Shown: one piece after another, positions 1-4,975 of the stretch
Layout of the letters: each line of letters starts with the position of its first letter
Numbering within the stretch: position 1 is the first letter of the stretch
Origin: Candidatus Aquidulcis frankliniae
Lineage (GTDB): Bacteria; Chloroflexota; Limnocylindria; Limnocylindrales; Limnocylindraceae
Assembly: GCA_009925905.1 (NCBI GenBank)
Contig: RFPZ01000049.1
Coordinates: 1-9,388, forward strand
Direction of reading: 5' to 3'
Length of the DNA: 9,388 nucleotides
Translations under genes and position numbers: made by a program
The notes under the pieces: model-generated
The model's database searches: none
What the model was told of the DNA's origin: nothing
Seen by the model: only the letters and a program-made list of their open reading frames with translations

Positions 1-418
1 CGTTAGATGCCAACGATTGCCCAAACGCGAGCGCCACATCACCACTTGCTACGTCGGTGCCGAGCACTACACGCGAAGTTCCCGCACTGTAATCCTCGCG
101 CAACGCAACACAACCAGTCCCGTACGGATTACCCACGGCTACTCGACGTTCGTACATAGACGAGGCGGCACCAAACTCTTCCCATACGCCGCCACACGTC
201 AGCCCGCCAACGACACCGCTGGAATACCACGATGCGACGTTGCCTGTTGCTACTGCGAATCGCGGGGCATTTACGGTCGTGCCATGCCCAGCCGCTGGAG
301 CGCGGAGCAGCACGTCTGGGCTGACCAGCGCGGAGGCACGAGCAACTGGCGAGGAAGGGGCCAAGAGGCCCCCAACAGCGATTACTGCGGCGAGGAACGG
401 GCTGGCGAGCCGATGCAT
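1..418 (-). CDS. Secreted RlpA-like (double-psi beta-barrel-like) protein, 3' end beyond window
   Basis: The minus strand is open from an ATG at 418-416 to the window edge, giving 139 residues of an incomplete protein. An in-frame TAG lies four codons before the ATG (428-430), which fixes the start region. Residues 1-30 form a signal peptide: a short basic start (HR), a hydrophobic stretch and a probable signal peptidase site after Ala-Arg-Ala-Ser-Ala. The mature part has an A-S-W-Y motif at 62-65, Cys75, a G-N-P-Y-G-T-G-C stretch at 96-103 and an alternating hydrophobic tail. This order (SWY, Gly/Cys loop, GT turn, then V-V-L-G-T-D-V near the end) recalls RlpA-like double-psi beta-barrel proteins, but the catalytic/ligand Asp region is not convincing. 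No good Shine-Dalgarno is visible. The gene lies 38 bases downstream of the tRNA, on the same strand. Domain assignment is tentative; the signal peptide and open frame are clear. It is probably host chromosome, outside the inserted elements. Confidence 0.6.
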   Translation of the reverse strand, partial: MHRLASPFLAAVIAVGGLLAPSSPVARASALVSPDVLLRAPAAGHGTTVNAPRFAVATGNVASWYSSGVVGGLTCGGVWEEFGAASSMYERRVAVGNPYGTGCVALREDYSAGTSRVVLGTDVASGDVALAFGQSLASN

Positions 419-456
419 GGCGCGATGCTAGCCCAACAGCGTGCGGTGGGGAAGGC

Positions 457-531
457 TGGAGCCGATGGTGAGGATTGAACTCACGACCTGCTGTTTACGA
501 AACAGCTGCTCTACCACTGAGCTACATCGGC
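457..531 (-). tRNA. tRNA-Thr, anticodon CGU, with encoded CCA
   Basis: Read on the minus strand from 531 to 457 the sequence folds into a complete cloverleaf. The acceptor stem GCCGATG (531-525) pairs with CATCGGC (467-461). The D arm is GCTC/GAGC with an AGTGGTA loop (522-508). The anticodon stem GCTGT/ACAGC encloses loop TTCGTAA (501-495), so the anticodon is CGT at 499-497. The variable region is AGGTC and the T arm is GTGAG-TTCAATC-CTCAC (484-468). The discriminator is U (460) and CCA is encoded (459-457). The anticodon reads ACG codons, so this is a threonine isoacceptor that a UGU tRNA could partly back up by wobble. The 5' half, from the anticodon loop outward, recurs at 2095 and 5040, which marks this gene as an integration target. 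Its present 5' half and upstream region probably came from the inserted element rather than from the host. Confidence 0.97.
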
Positions 532-558
532 GCCGGAGGGGGATTGTAGCGGAGCACC
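495..558. repeat. Direct repeat DR1: tRNA 5' half plus element flank (left junction)
   Basis: This 64-base block runs from the anticodon loop of the tRNA through its 5' end (531) and 27 bases beyond. It matches 2095-2158 with a single mismatch (T545 versus C2145), exactly 1600 bases apart. The match with the third copy (5040) is perfect only up to the fourth base past the tRNA 5' end. Agreement of copies 1 and 2 well outside the tRNA, but not copy 3, indicates that copies 1 and 2 carry element-derived flank and copy 3 carries the old chromosomal flank. Confidence 0.93.
541..546 (-). promoter_or_regulatory. Candidate -10 box of the tRNA promoter, carried by element A
   Basis: On the minus strand TACAAT lies 11 bases before the first tRNA base (532-542 lie between, allowing for the box edge), a normal distance for a tRNA with a short leader. 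No convincing -35 hexamer is present 16-18 bases further up. The same position reads TACGAT in copy 2 and CCTGAT in copy 3, so the best -10 sits in front of the only intact tRNA. Confidence 0.4.
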
Positions 559-588
559 AATGTAAGGAGCACCTCGCTCCTGGACATT
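559..588. promoter_or_regulatory. Imperfect 30-base palindrome before the sigma factor gene
   Basis: AATGT (559-563) and AGGAGC (565-570) pair with GCTCCT (576-581) and ACATT (584-588) around the loop ACCTC, with one base unpaired on the left and two on the right. It starts immediately after the direct repeat and ends on the putative -10 of the sigma gene. It could be an operator for autoregulation or a hairpin in a longer transcript. It is a sequence observation; no regulator is identified. Confidence 0.4.
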
Positions 589-593
589 ACCCT
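588..593 (+). promoter_or_regulatory. Candidate leaderless promoter (-10) for the sigma operon
   Basis: TACCCT matches the actinobacterial TANNNT -10 pattern and ends six bases before the ATG at 600, the spacing seen in leaderless genes. The chosen start has no Shine-Dalgarno, which agrees with leaderless translation. No clear -35 is seen, as might be expected for an activator- or ECF-dependent promoter. Confidence 0.35.
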
Positions 594-599
594 CTCGGA

Positions 600-1169
600 A
601 TGGATCATCACCTTCGAACAGCACGATTCGACGGGATACATGCCGCAGTTGCGGTTCCCGTGTTGCGCTACCTTGCTCGGCGAGCCCAACCGGATGTGGT
701 CGAAGACCTTCATGTCGAGGTGCTGGTCACCCTCTGGCGACGCATTGACGCCGTTCCCGAGGGCGGCGAGATCCCCTGGGCGATCGGGGTGGCGCGACGT
801 GTGCTCGCCAACCACCGCCGGGCGAACGGGCGTGCGGCTCGGCTCCTTGCGAAGCTCGCCCTTCTGACGCCTGGCGTCGACCCCGGTCCCGAGCCAATCG
901 GTGGGGACGCTGAGCTGGACGCGGCACTGGGGCGGCTGCGTGTCGACGACCGCGAGATCCTCCGACTATTCGCCTGGGAGCAGCTGACCACGGGAGAGAT
1001 CGCCCAAGTGCTCGAGATCTCGGCGAACGCCGCAGGAGTGCGTCTCCACCGTGCCAAGGCGCGCCTACGCGATGAGCTGCGCACCGACGACAAAGAGCGG
1101 AGTAAGAATCGACTGGCGGCCAGACAGGAAGAGTTTGCAGAGCGAAAGGAGGCTCGAGATGAACGATGA
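600..1169 (+). CDS. ECF-like sigma-70 family RNA polymerase sigma factor
   Basis: This 189-residue protein has the two-domain plan of ECF sigma factors. Region 2 spans about residues 18-75, with a hydrophobic V-E-V-L-V-T-L-W helix at 39-46 and a P-W-A-I-G-V-A-R-R-V-L-A-N-H-R-R segment at 59-74, the usual -10-recognising end of the domain. Region 4 spans about 105-160, with D-R-E-I-L-R-L-F-A-W-E at 117-127 and a helix-turn-helix from L-T-T-G-E-I-A to R-L-H-R-A-K-A-R-L at about 129-156. A charged tail of about 28 residues follows. The frame stays open upstream through the tRNA, but that part is an accident; the ATG at 600 gives the expected family length and sits behind a TANNNT box. Its end overlaps the next gene by 11 bases, so the two are co-transcribed and probably translationally coupled. 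It likely directs RNA polymerase to a small regulon, including perhaps its own promoter. Family is secure; targets are unknown. Confidence 0.9.
   Translation: MDHHLRTARFDGIHAAVAVPVLRYLARRAQPDVVEDLHVEVLVTLWRRIDAVPEGGEIPWAIGVARRVLANHRRANGRAARLLAKLALLTPGVDPGPEPIGGDAELDAALGRLRVDDREILRLFAWEQLTTGEIAQVLEISANAAGVRLHRAKARLRDELRTDDKERSKNRLAARQEEFAERKEARDER
1145..1152 (+). promoter_or_regulatory. Strong ribosome binding site fixing the start of the anti-sigma-like gene
   Basis: AAAGGAGG lies six bases before the ATG at 1159, inside the sigma factor coding region. It decides between this start and in-frame ATGs further upstream, which have no such site. It also suggests more efficient translation of the membrane partner than of the sigma factor, whose start has no such signal. 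Confidence 0.8.
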
Positions 1170-1905
1170 ACTGCAGCGTCGGCTCGAAGTGGCCGACCCG
1201 CTCGCCGTCGGAGAGGGCTGGTCCCGAACCCCGGCGCAACTGGAGCGATTAAAGGAGATTGCACTCATGAGCGACAGACAGAGGGGCGCGGCGCGGCCGC
1301 GCATCGTCGGATTCGGCGTGGTGGGAGCGGCGGCGCTGGCCGGGATCCTACTGGCGGGGAGCTTCGGCGCACAGAAGACCCTGGCGTTCAGCCCGAACGG
1401 GGTGATGGCGACCGAGGCGCAGATGGCGGCGGCCGATTCCGCCTGCACCGCACCGATCGATGGCGCAAGCGGGTTGGACTTCGAGTTGCAGAGCCTCGAG
1501 CTCTTCGGCAACGGAGGGGTCGCCATCTACGCAAAGGACGGGTACTACGGCTACTGCATGGTCCGGGTGGACGGCGACTCCGTCGAAGCGGGGATCCGTA
1601 TCTCGGGGAACACCTCAGAGTTGAAGGCGTTCGTCGAGGCGTACGGCAGCACCGAATACGCAGACCAGACGGTGAGCATCATCGTCGGTAACGCCCCCGA
1701 GGGTGCCGTCAGCGTCGAGGTCGTCGGACTCGACGGCGTGAGCGCGACAGTCGTCGAGGGTCGATACGGACTCTGGCTGCCGCAGTCGCTTGCCGACAGC
1801 GCCACCGAGCTGGTCGCCCGGGACGCGAACGGCGCGGAGCTGCTCCGCGCGACGATTGGAGGCGAGGTCAAGTCCCTGCCGACAGTGGAGCCGACGCGGC
1901 CGTAG
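1159..1905 (+). CDS. Membrane-anchored anti-sigma-like protein (partner of the ECF sigma factor)
   Basis: The 248-residue protein has a cytosolic-looking N-terminal 48 residues, including the L-E-V-A-D-P-L stretch at 9-15 common in actinobacterial sigma-linked membrane proteins. One strongly hydrophobic segment follows at about 49-71, then an outer region of about 175 residues rich in short beta-type stretches, with Cys96 and one further Cys near residue 135. The gene overlaps the sigma gene by 11 bases and has a near-perfect Shine-Dalgarno, so the pair forms an operon. By position and topology it probably holds the sigma factor at the membrane and responds to an outside signal. No zinc-binding H-x3-C-x2-C anti-sigma motif is visible, so the inhibitory role is inferred from context. 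No recognisable enzyme domain was seen in the outer part. The ATG at 1159 is chosen over one at 1051 because of the ribosome site and because the earlier start would bury the frame in the sigma gene. Confidence 0.75.
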   Translation: MNDELQRRLEVADPLAVGEGWSRTPAQLERLKEIALMSDRQRGAARPRIVGFGVVGAAALAGILLAGSFGAQKTLAFSPNGVMATEAQMAAADSACTAPIDGASGLDFELQSLELFGNGGVAIYAKDGYYGYCMVRVDGDSVEAGIRISGNTSELKAFVEAYGSTEYADQTVSIIVGNAPEGAVSVEVVGLDGVSATVVEGRYGLWLPQSLADSATELVARDANGAELLRATIGGEVKSLPTVEPTRP

Positions 1906-1925
1906 CACACCGATCTTGGATTCGT

Positions 1926-1955
1926 CGACGGCCCCGCGGCGACGCGGGGCCGTCG
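1926..1955 (+). terminator. GC-rich hairpin terminator of the sigma operon
   Basis: CGACGGCCCCGCG (1926-1938) pairs perfectly over 13 bases with 1943-1955, around a GCGA loop that is a GNRA tetraloop. It starts 20 bases after the stop codon. Only a short TGTTG follows, so it lacks a classic U-tract, which is usual for hairpin terminators in high-GC Gram-positives. It also insulates the attachment site that follows. Confidence 0.8.
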
Positions 1956-2003
1956 TGTTGCTGCAGTGCGCGCCGTTATGGTGCAGTTGATCCTGTCATC
2001 AGC

Positions 2004-2031
2004 GTTGGGCAATCTGTTGGGTACGTTGGGT
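2004..2031 (+). other. Integrase arm-type repeats at the right end of element A
   Basis: GTTGGGC (2004-2010), GTTGGGT (2016-2022) and GTTGGGT (2025-2031) are three direct repeats with start-to-start spacing of 12 and 9 bases. The right end of element B has the same three repeats in the same order with the same 12 and 9 spacing. The distance to the core (2095) is also the same within one base. This is the arrangement expected of arm-binding sites of a tyrosine integrase flanking a core site. The binding protein is not in the window. Confidence 0.6.
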
Positions 2032-2094
2032 AGAAAACCTTGTTGATCTGCTGTATCTGTGCTCAGAAGTGGCTAAAACTGCGCTCGCTGTGTC

Positions 2095-2158
2095 TTACGA
2101 AACAGCTGCTCTACCACTGAGCTACATCGGCGCCGGAGGGGGATCGTAGCGGAGCACC
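2095..2158. repeat. Direct repeat DR2: truncated tRNA-Thr 5' half at the A/B junction
   Basis: This copy matches DR1 at 63 of 64 positions. Positions 2097-2131 correspond to the tRNA from the anticodon loop to its 5' end; the 3' half is absent, so it cannot make a tRNA. The 27 bases beyond the tRNA 5' end also match copy 1, which shows that elements A and B carry the same kind of attachment site. The bases before TTACGA differ from the tRNA, placing the break in the anticodon loop. Confidence 0.92.
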
Positions 2159-2168
2159 CTACGTGCCG

Positions 2169-2531
2169 CTAGTTCAAGACAGCGAACCACTTCCCTTCAG
2201 GGTCCGAGAAGGCAAAGCTGCGGGGACCTCGTGCGTTTCCTACCTCTGTGACCTGCACCCCGTTGGCTACAAGTGTGGCACGCAGTGCATCAAGATTTTC
2301 AACTCGGAACGCTACAGATGGTGTGGCAAGGTCAAGGTTGTCGGGATTCGCGCGCATCATCTCCACGGGCACGAGTTGGAATGAGAAATCTTGACCTTCA
2401 AATCCAACTTCAACAATCTGAAAAAGCCCGGCTTCCATGCGCCTGCGCTCCTGCATGCCGACCTGTTCTACCCAGAACCTTGCACACGTTTCTGTGTTTG
2501 TTACGTAGAGAACAAGGTATCCAACTCGCAT
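2169..2531 (-). CDS. VOC (glyoxalase/bleomycin-resistance fold) family protein, metal ligands apparently lost
   Basis: The 120-residue protein has the two-module VOC pattern. The first module opens with Y-L-V-L-Y-V-T-N-T-E at 5-14, followed by a helix ending F-W-V-E-Q-V-G-M. The second opens with P-S-V-A-F-R-V-E-N-L-D-A near residues 70-81 and ends in F-S-D-P-E-G-K-W-F-A-V-L-N, the typical D-P-[DE]-G turn. Metal-binding members usually have His at the first strand of each module and Glu two or three residues after the final Trp/Ile. Here those places hold Tyr, Ser and Ala, so a ligand-binding rather than metalloenzyme role is likelier. The start at 2531 gives the usual length; an upstream ATG at 2579 would add 16 unrelated residues. 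The gene is divergent from the rest of the cargo, and its stop codon lies only 10 bases from DR2, so it occupies the very left edge of element B. Substrate is not inferable. Confidence 0.8.
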   Translation of the reverse strand: MRVGYLVLYVTNTETCARFWVEQVGMQERRRMEAGLFQIVEVGFEGQDFSFQLVPVEMMRANPDNLDLATPSVAFRVENLDALRATLVANGVQVTEVGNARGPRSFAFSDPEGKWFAVLN

Positions 2532-2720
2532 AAGAAATTTGTACCCCCAGCATTGACGCCCAATACGATCTCGCAGCAAATAGTAGCGATCCTGTGGAAG
2601 TTCACATGTGCTTCAAATGCTGCGATAACGCTGGGGGCACATACTCAGCGTGTCGGAGATCTCTCTGACCGCTCAATTGCCTGGCTAGGTGAAGTTAGAT
2701 GAGAAGTGAGGGCACCATAA
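2532..2720. promoter_or_regulatory. Divergent intergenic region with clustered inverted repeats
   Basis: This 189-base stretch separates the VOC gene from the plus-strand cargo and must hold both promoters. It contains the perfect 8-base palindrome CACATGTG (2603-2610), an ACGCTG/CAGCGT inverted repeat (2628-2633 with 2646-2651), and an adjoining 18-base imperfect palindrome at 2652-2669 (7 of 9 pairs). Such clustering suggests operators, but no regulator gene is encoded nearby. On the minus strand TACAAA ends six bases before the VOC ATG and may be its -10. Confidence 0.35.
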
Positions 2721-3281
2721 ATGAAGCGCCTACTCGCACCAGTACTTTTGGCCGCTCTATTCGCACTCAATGCGCCGGTGGCGCCAGTGTCCGCAGCTCC
2801 GGCCGCACCGTGCGCAAACATTAGCCGTGCTGCATGCACCCTGAAGGGAACCTACAAATACACCGCGGACGGAGCAAACTACGTGCTCGCGGGAAACCTG
2901 ACCGTCAAGCAGGCCAAGACCAAGCTGCAGATTGCTGGCCTTCTTCGCTTCGTTCAGAAGGGCGGCGCCGCGCCCACTGCTGGAACTACCGTGAACCTGA
3001 GTGTCGTCTACATGACCAACCGTGTTGGCTGCCTGCCTGGTGAGGGCGGCATCTCACGCACCCTGTTGGTTGCAGGTGCTGTGCCGTTCACCACGGAAGA
3101 CACCCCCCTTGATGTCGACACTGTGGCAAATGAGTTCTCGTTCAAAGTGACGCCAAAACAGTCTACGAGGACGGTTGCGACGATCGCTGCCGACCTTCAA
3201 TCCGCTGGAGCCAAGACCGGTGAGATTGTCCTCTTGCTTGACGGCGGGCGCGCCTGCACGGCGTTAACCACTCGGCGCTGA
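2721..3281 (+). CDS. Secreted protein of unknown function with four cysteines
   Basis: The 186-residue protein begins with a clear Sec signal peptide: M-K-R, a hydrophobic core at 4-20 and a probable cleavage site after Pro-Val-Ser-Ala (residue 25). The mature part has Cys31, Cys39, Cys104 and Cys179, an even number that could form two disulphides outside the cell. The alternating polar/hydrophobic pattern (for example T-Y-K-Y-T-A-D and V-N-L-S-V-V-Y-M) and the absence of long helices suggest a beta-sandwich. No family is recognised and no catalytic motif is visible. A weak GAGG lies about a dozen bases before the ATG. It is the first of three plus-strand genes with gaps of 33 and 2 bases, so it is probably expressed with the YHYH and DUF4188 proteins. 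Being exported together with a membrane-anchored YHYH protein suggests a surface function, which is an inference. Confidence 0.75.
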   Translation: MKRLLAPVLLAALFALNAPVAPVSAAPAAPCANISRAACTLKGTYKYTADGANYVLAGNLTVKQAKTKLQIAGLLRFVQKGGAAPTAGTTVNLSVVYMTNRVGCLPGEGGISRTLLVAGAVPFTTEDTPLDVDTVANEFSFKVTPKQSTRTVATIAADLQSAGAKTGEIVLLLDGGRACTALTTRR

Positions 3282-3314
3282 GATAAGCGTTCCGGGCTTG
3301 TAGCGAATCACTAG

Positions 3315-4433
3315 ATGAACCGAAGTCGCCGACTCCTAGGCCTCACCGTAGCTGGACTCATTGCAGGCGGGCTGGCCATCAGCCTGATCCTATTCAATAT
3401 CGGAAGCGGCACTGCTGGGCCACTCGGCGCACCAGGCCTGGCTGCCAGTGCATTTAGGGACGGAGCGCTCGCAGAACCAATCGCCGAAGAATCCTGCACT
3501 CTTACTGATGGCACTCAGACCACCTGCTATCGCATCACGGTCACGGGGACGCCGACAGACACCACCATCGGGCCCTTCTGCCCCGAGACTACCAGCACGA
3601 CAGCCGCTGATTCCGGCATTTGGCTCGACGGCAGCAACATTTACGACGCTGATGGAAAGTTCATTCTTGACTTGAGTACCATCTACGGTGATGCGCAATG
3701 GCGGCTCTACGATGAGTCGGGGAAGGTAAACGTCACCGACAGCAAGGAGTCGTTCCAGGGAGCCGCACGCCCCGATGTGCTGGATGCCTACAAATACCAC
3801 TGTGTTGAGGGGCGCTTCGAGTGGACGAACACGGGCGCAGCGGTTCCTATTTCGATTCTGGTTCCGGTGACGCCAGTGCTTGCCCCATCGCCTGTCACAA
3901 CGCAAGGTGCTGACCTTGGCGTCACGATTAACGGGTTAGTGATTGCTGCATCGGCACCAGTGCAAGACATTTTGCGGGCATATACGATCGCCGCGTTTGA
4001 TGACTGCGGCGGACATTTCAACCCGATTGAGGGGTATCACCTTCATGCGTTCACGGATTGCAAGGGAACTGCGTACGACGAATCCATTGATGACCCAAAT
4101 GCAGAGACGAAGCTAATCGGATACGCAATGGACGGGGTTGCCGTCTTCGCCCCACTCGCGCACGACACCACGATTGAGCTCGATGAATGCAACGGACGAA
4201 CAACCGAGAAGGATGGGTACCATTACTACGCACAGTCACCAGAGCTCAACAAGGTGGTCAAGTGCTTTAAAGGTCTGACGGCGGTTGATCCGACGCGCGA
4301 GCAGCAGGGTCCCCCAGGCGGCGGTCCTGGGGGGAGCGGGCCGAGTGGCCTCGTGCTCCCCAGCCTCGCAGCATCAGCGGGGCTAATCGGTACACTCGCT
4401 GTTGCACGGATGGTGCGCAAACAACGGAGGTAG
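3315..4433 (+). CDS. YHYH domain-containing surface protein with C-terminal membrane anchor
   Basis: The 372-residue protein has an N-terminal hydrophobic segment (about 8-28) serving as signal or anchor. Residues 60-95 contain C-T-L-T-D-G-T-Q-T-T-C-Y and G-P-F-C-P-E, the opening typical of YHYH proteins (PF14240-type). The core follows at 225-310: D-D-C-G-G-H at 229-234, G-Y-H-L-H at 240-244 in place of the canonical YHYH, I-G-Y-A-M-D-G at 268-274, and a second G-Y-H-Y-Y at 301-305. The eight cysteines I count are at 61, 71, 89, 163, 231, 249, 292 and 317, fitting disulphides outside the membrane. A Gly/Pro-rich linker (332-344) leads to a C-terminal hydrophobic segment (about 346-366) and a basic tail M-V-R-K-Q-R-R, so the domain is tethered outside. 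The biochemical role of the family is unknown to me; His-rich motifs suggest metal binding. Its stop is 2 bases before the DUF4188 gene. Confidence 0.82.
   Translation: MNRSRRLLGLTVAGLIAGGLAISLILFNIGSGTAGPLGAPGLAASAFRDGALAEPIAEESCTLTDGTQTTCYRITVTGTPTDTTIGPFCPETTSTTAADSGIWLDGSNIYDADGKFILDLSTIYGDAQWRLYDESGKVNVTDSKESFQGAARPDVLDAYKYHCVEGRFEWTNTGAAVPISILVPVTPVLAPSPVTTQGADLGVTINGLVIAASAPVQDILRAYTIAAFDDCGGHFNPIEGYHLHAFTDCKGTAYDESIDDPNAETKLIGYAMDGVAVFAPLAHDTTIELDECNGRTTEKDGYHYYAQSPELNKVVKCFKGLTAVDPTREQQGPPGGGPGGSGPSGLVLPSLAASAGLIGTLAVARMVRKQRR
4426..4430 (+). promoter_or_regulatory. Ribosome binding site inside the end of the YHYH gene
   Basis: GGAGG lies in the last codons of the YHYH gene and five bases before the DUF4188 ATG at 4436. 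This fixes that start and implies translational coupling of the two genes. Confidence 0.75.
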
Positions 4434-4435
4434 TC

Positions 4436-4912
4436 ATGGCGAAGCACCTGCCTATCCGCACTATGGCCGACATCAAGGAGCCGCTTGTGCTCTTCCTGAT
4501 CGGCATGCGCATCAATACGCTCTGGCGCGTGTGGGAGTGGCTTCCGTCAGTCCTCGCAATGGGGCCAATGATTGTCGAGTTGTACAAAAACCCTGAGCTC
4601 GGCTTCCTCAGCGCTCGCACTGAGATGGCTGGCCGAACGATCACGGTGATCCAGTACTGGAAGTCATTCGAAGCGCTTGAGGCGTATGCCGCCAACAGCG
4701 AGCGCAAGCACCGACCGGCGTGGACCGCCTTCTACAAGCGAGCGACCAGTGGCACCGGAGCGGTGGGCATTTATCACGAGACCTACATTGTTCGACCCGG
4801 TGAAGTTGAGTCGCTTTACGTCGACATGCCTGAGGGCTTTGGGCTTGGCGGCGCCGTTGGTACGGCGCTGGTCGGATCACGCTACGAGAGCGCTCGGCAA
4901 CGCAAGGGATAA
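4436..4912 (+). CDS. DUF4188 domain-containing protein
   Basis: The 158-residue protein matches the DUF4188 pattern along its length: M-R-I-N-T-L-W-R near residues 24-31, W-L-P-S-V-L-A-M at 35-42, N-P-E-L-G-F-L-S-A-R-T at 52-62, I-Q-Y-W-K-S-F-E at 72-79, P-A-W-T-A-F-Y at 94-100, G-I-Y-H-E-T-Y at 111-117 and a final D-M-P-E-G-F-G-L at 130-137. The family is usually drawn as a single alpha+beta-barrel (monooxygenase-like) domain. The conserved H-E-T-Y is a possible binding or catalytic site, by inference. There is no signal peptide, so it is probably cytoplasmic. It is the last gene of the plus-strand cargo, coupled to the YHYH gene, and ends 36 bases before the arm repeats. Physiological function is not established. 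Confidence 0.85.
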   Translation: MAKHLPIRTMADIKEPLVLFLIGMRINTLWRVWEWLPSVLAMGPMIVELYKNPELGFLSARTEMAGRTITVIQYWKSFEALEAYAANSERKHRPAWTAFYKRATSGTGAVGIYHETYIVRPGEVESLYVDMPEGFGLGGAVGTALVGSRYESARQRKG

Positions 4913-4947
4913 CATCGCCAAACTCGTTGTTTGAAATGGTGCCAATC

Positions 4948-4975
4948 GTTGGGCTAAATGTTGGGTGCGTTGGGT
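4948..4975 (+). other. Integrase arm-type repeats at the right end of element B
   Basis: GTTGGGC (4948-4954), GTTGGGT (4960-4966) and GTTGGGT (4969-4975) repeat in the same order and with the same 12 and 9 spacing as at 2004-2031. The first T of the core at 5040 lies 71 bases after the start of the third repeat, against 70 in element A. Between the repeats and the core, GACCTGCTGTTT (4990-5001) is identical to 485-496 of the tRNA gene, and element A has GATCTGCTGTA at the matching place (2045). Confidence 0.6.

Larger units (their letters stand above)
495..2094 (+). mobile_element. Element A: 1.6-kb integrase-less element in tRNA-Thr
   Basis: The element is bounded by 64-base direct repeats that begin in the tRNA anticodon loop (495 and 2095), giving a unit of 1600 bases. 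Its right end has three GTTGGG[C/T] repeats about 70 bases before the core, the layout of tyrosine-integrase arm sites. The cargo is one two-gene operon, an ECF-like sigma factor overlapping a membrane protein, closed by a strong hairpin. Sampled composition is high (44 G/C in the 60 bases from 1321). No recombinase, replication or transfer gene fits in it, so it would need an integrase in trans; that makes it similar in concept to a CIME (cis-mobilisable element) or a satellite. The boundaries are inferred from repeats only. Confidence 0.7.

Noticed and set aside
431..437. GCCCAAC (reverse of the arm repeat) near the tRNA 3' end as an outer arm site
   Set aside because: A single 7-base match outside the elements is likely by chance and has no second copy at the arm spacing.
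17..478. Plus-strand open frame of 153 codons
   Set aside because: It opposes the minus-strand gene with a clear signal peptide (1-418) and runs into the tRNA; its product has no recognisable pattern.
441..599. N-terminal extension of the sigma factor through the tRNA
   Set aside because: The frame happens to stay open, but it would translate the tRNA complement; the start at 600 gives normal ECF length and follows a TANNNT box.
710..1264. Long minus-strand open frames opposite the sigma factor
   Set aside because: Arg/Ser/Ala-rich products typical of antisense frames in GC-rich genes; the plus strand has clear sigma domains.
2004..2031. Integron attC sites (GTTGGGC fits the GTTRRRY core consensus)
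   Set aside because: No inverse RYYYAAC partner is found at attC distance upstream, the motif is repeated three times in direct orientation, and the breakpoints fall in tRNA copies, which points to tRNA-targeting integrase arms.
2095..2131. Second and third functional tRNA genes
   Set aside because: The copies at 2095 and 5040 stop in the anticodon loop and have no 3' half of the cloverleaf.
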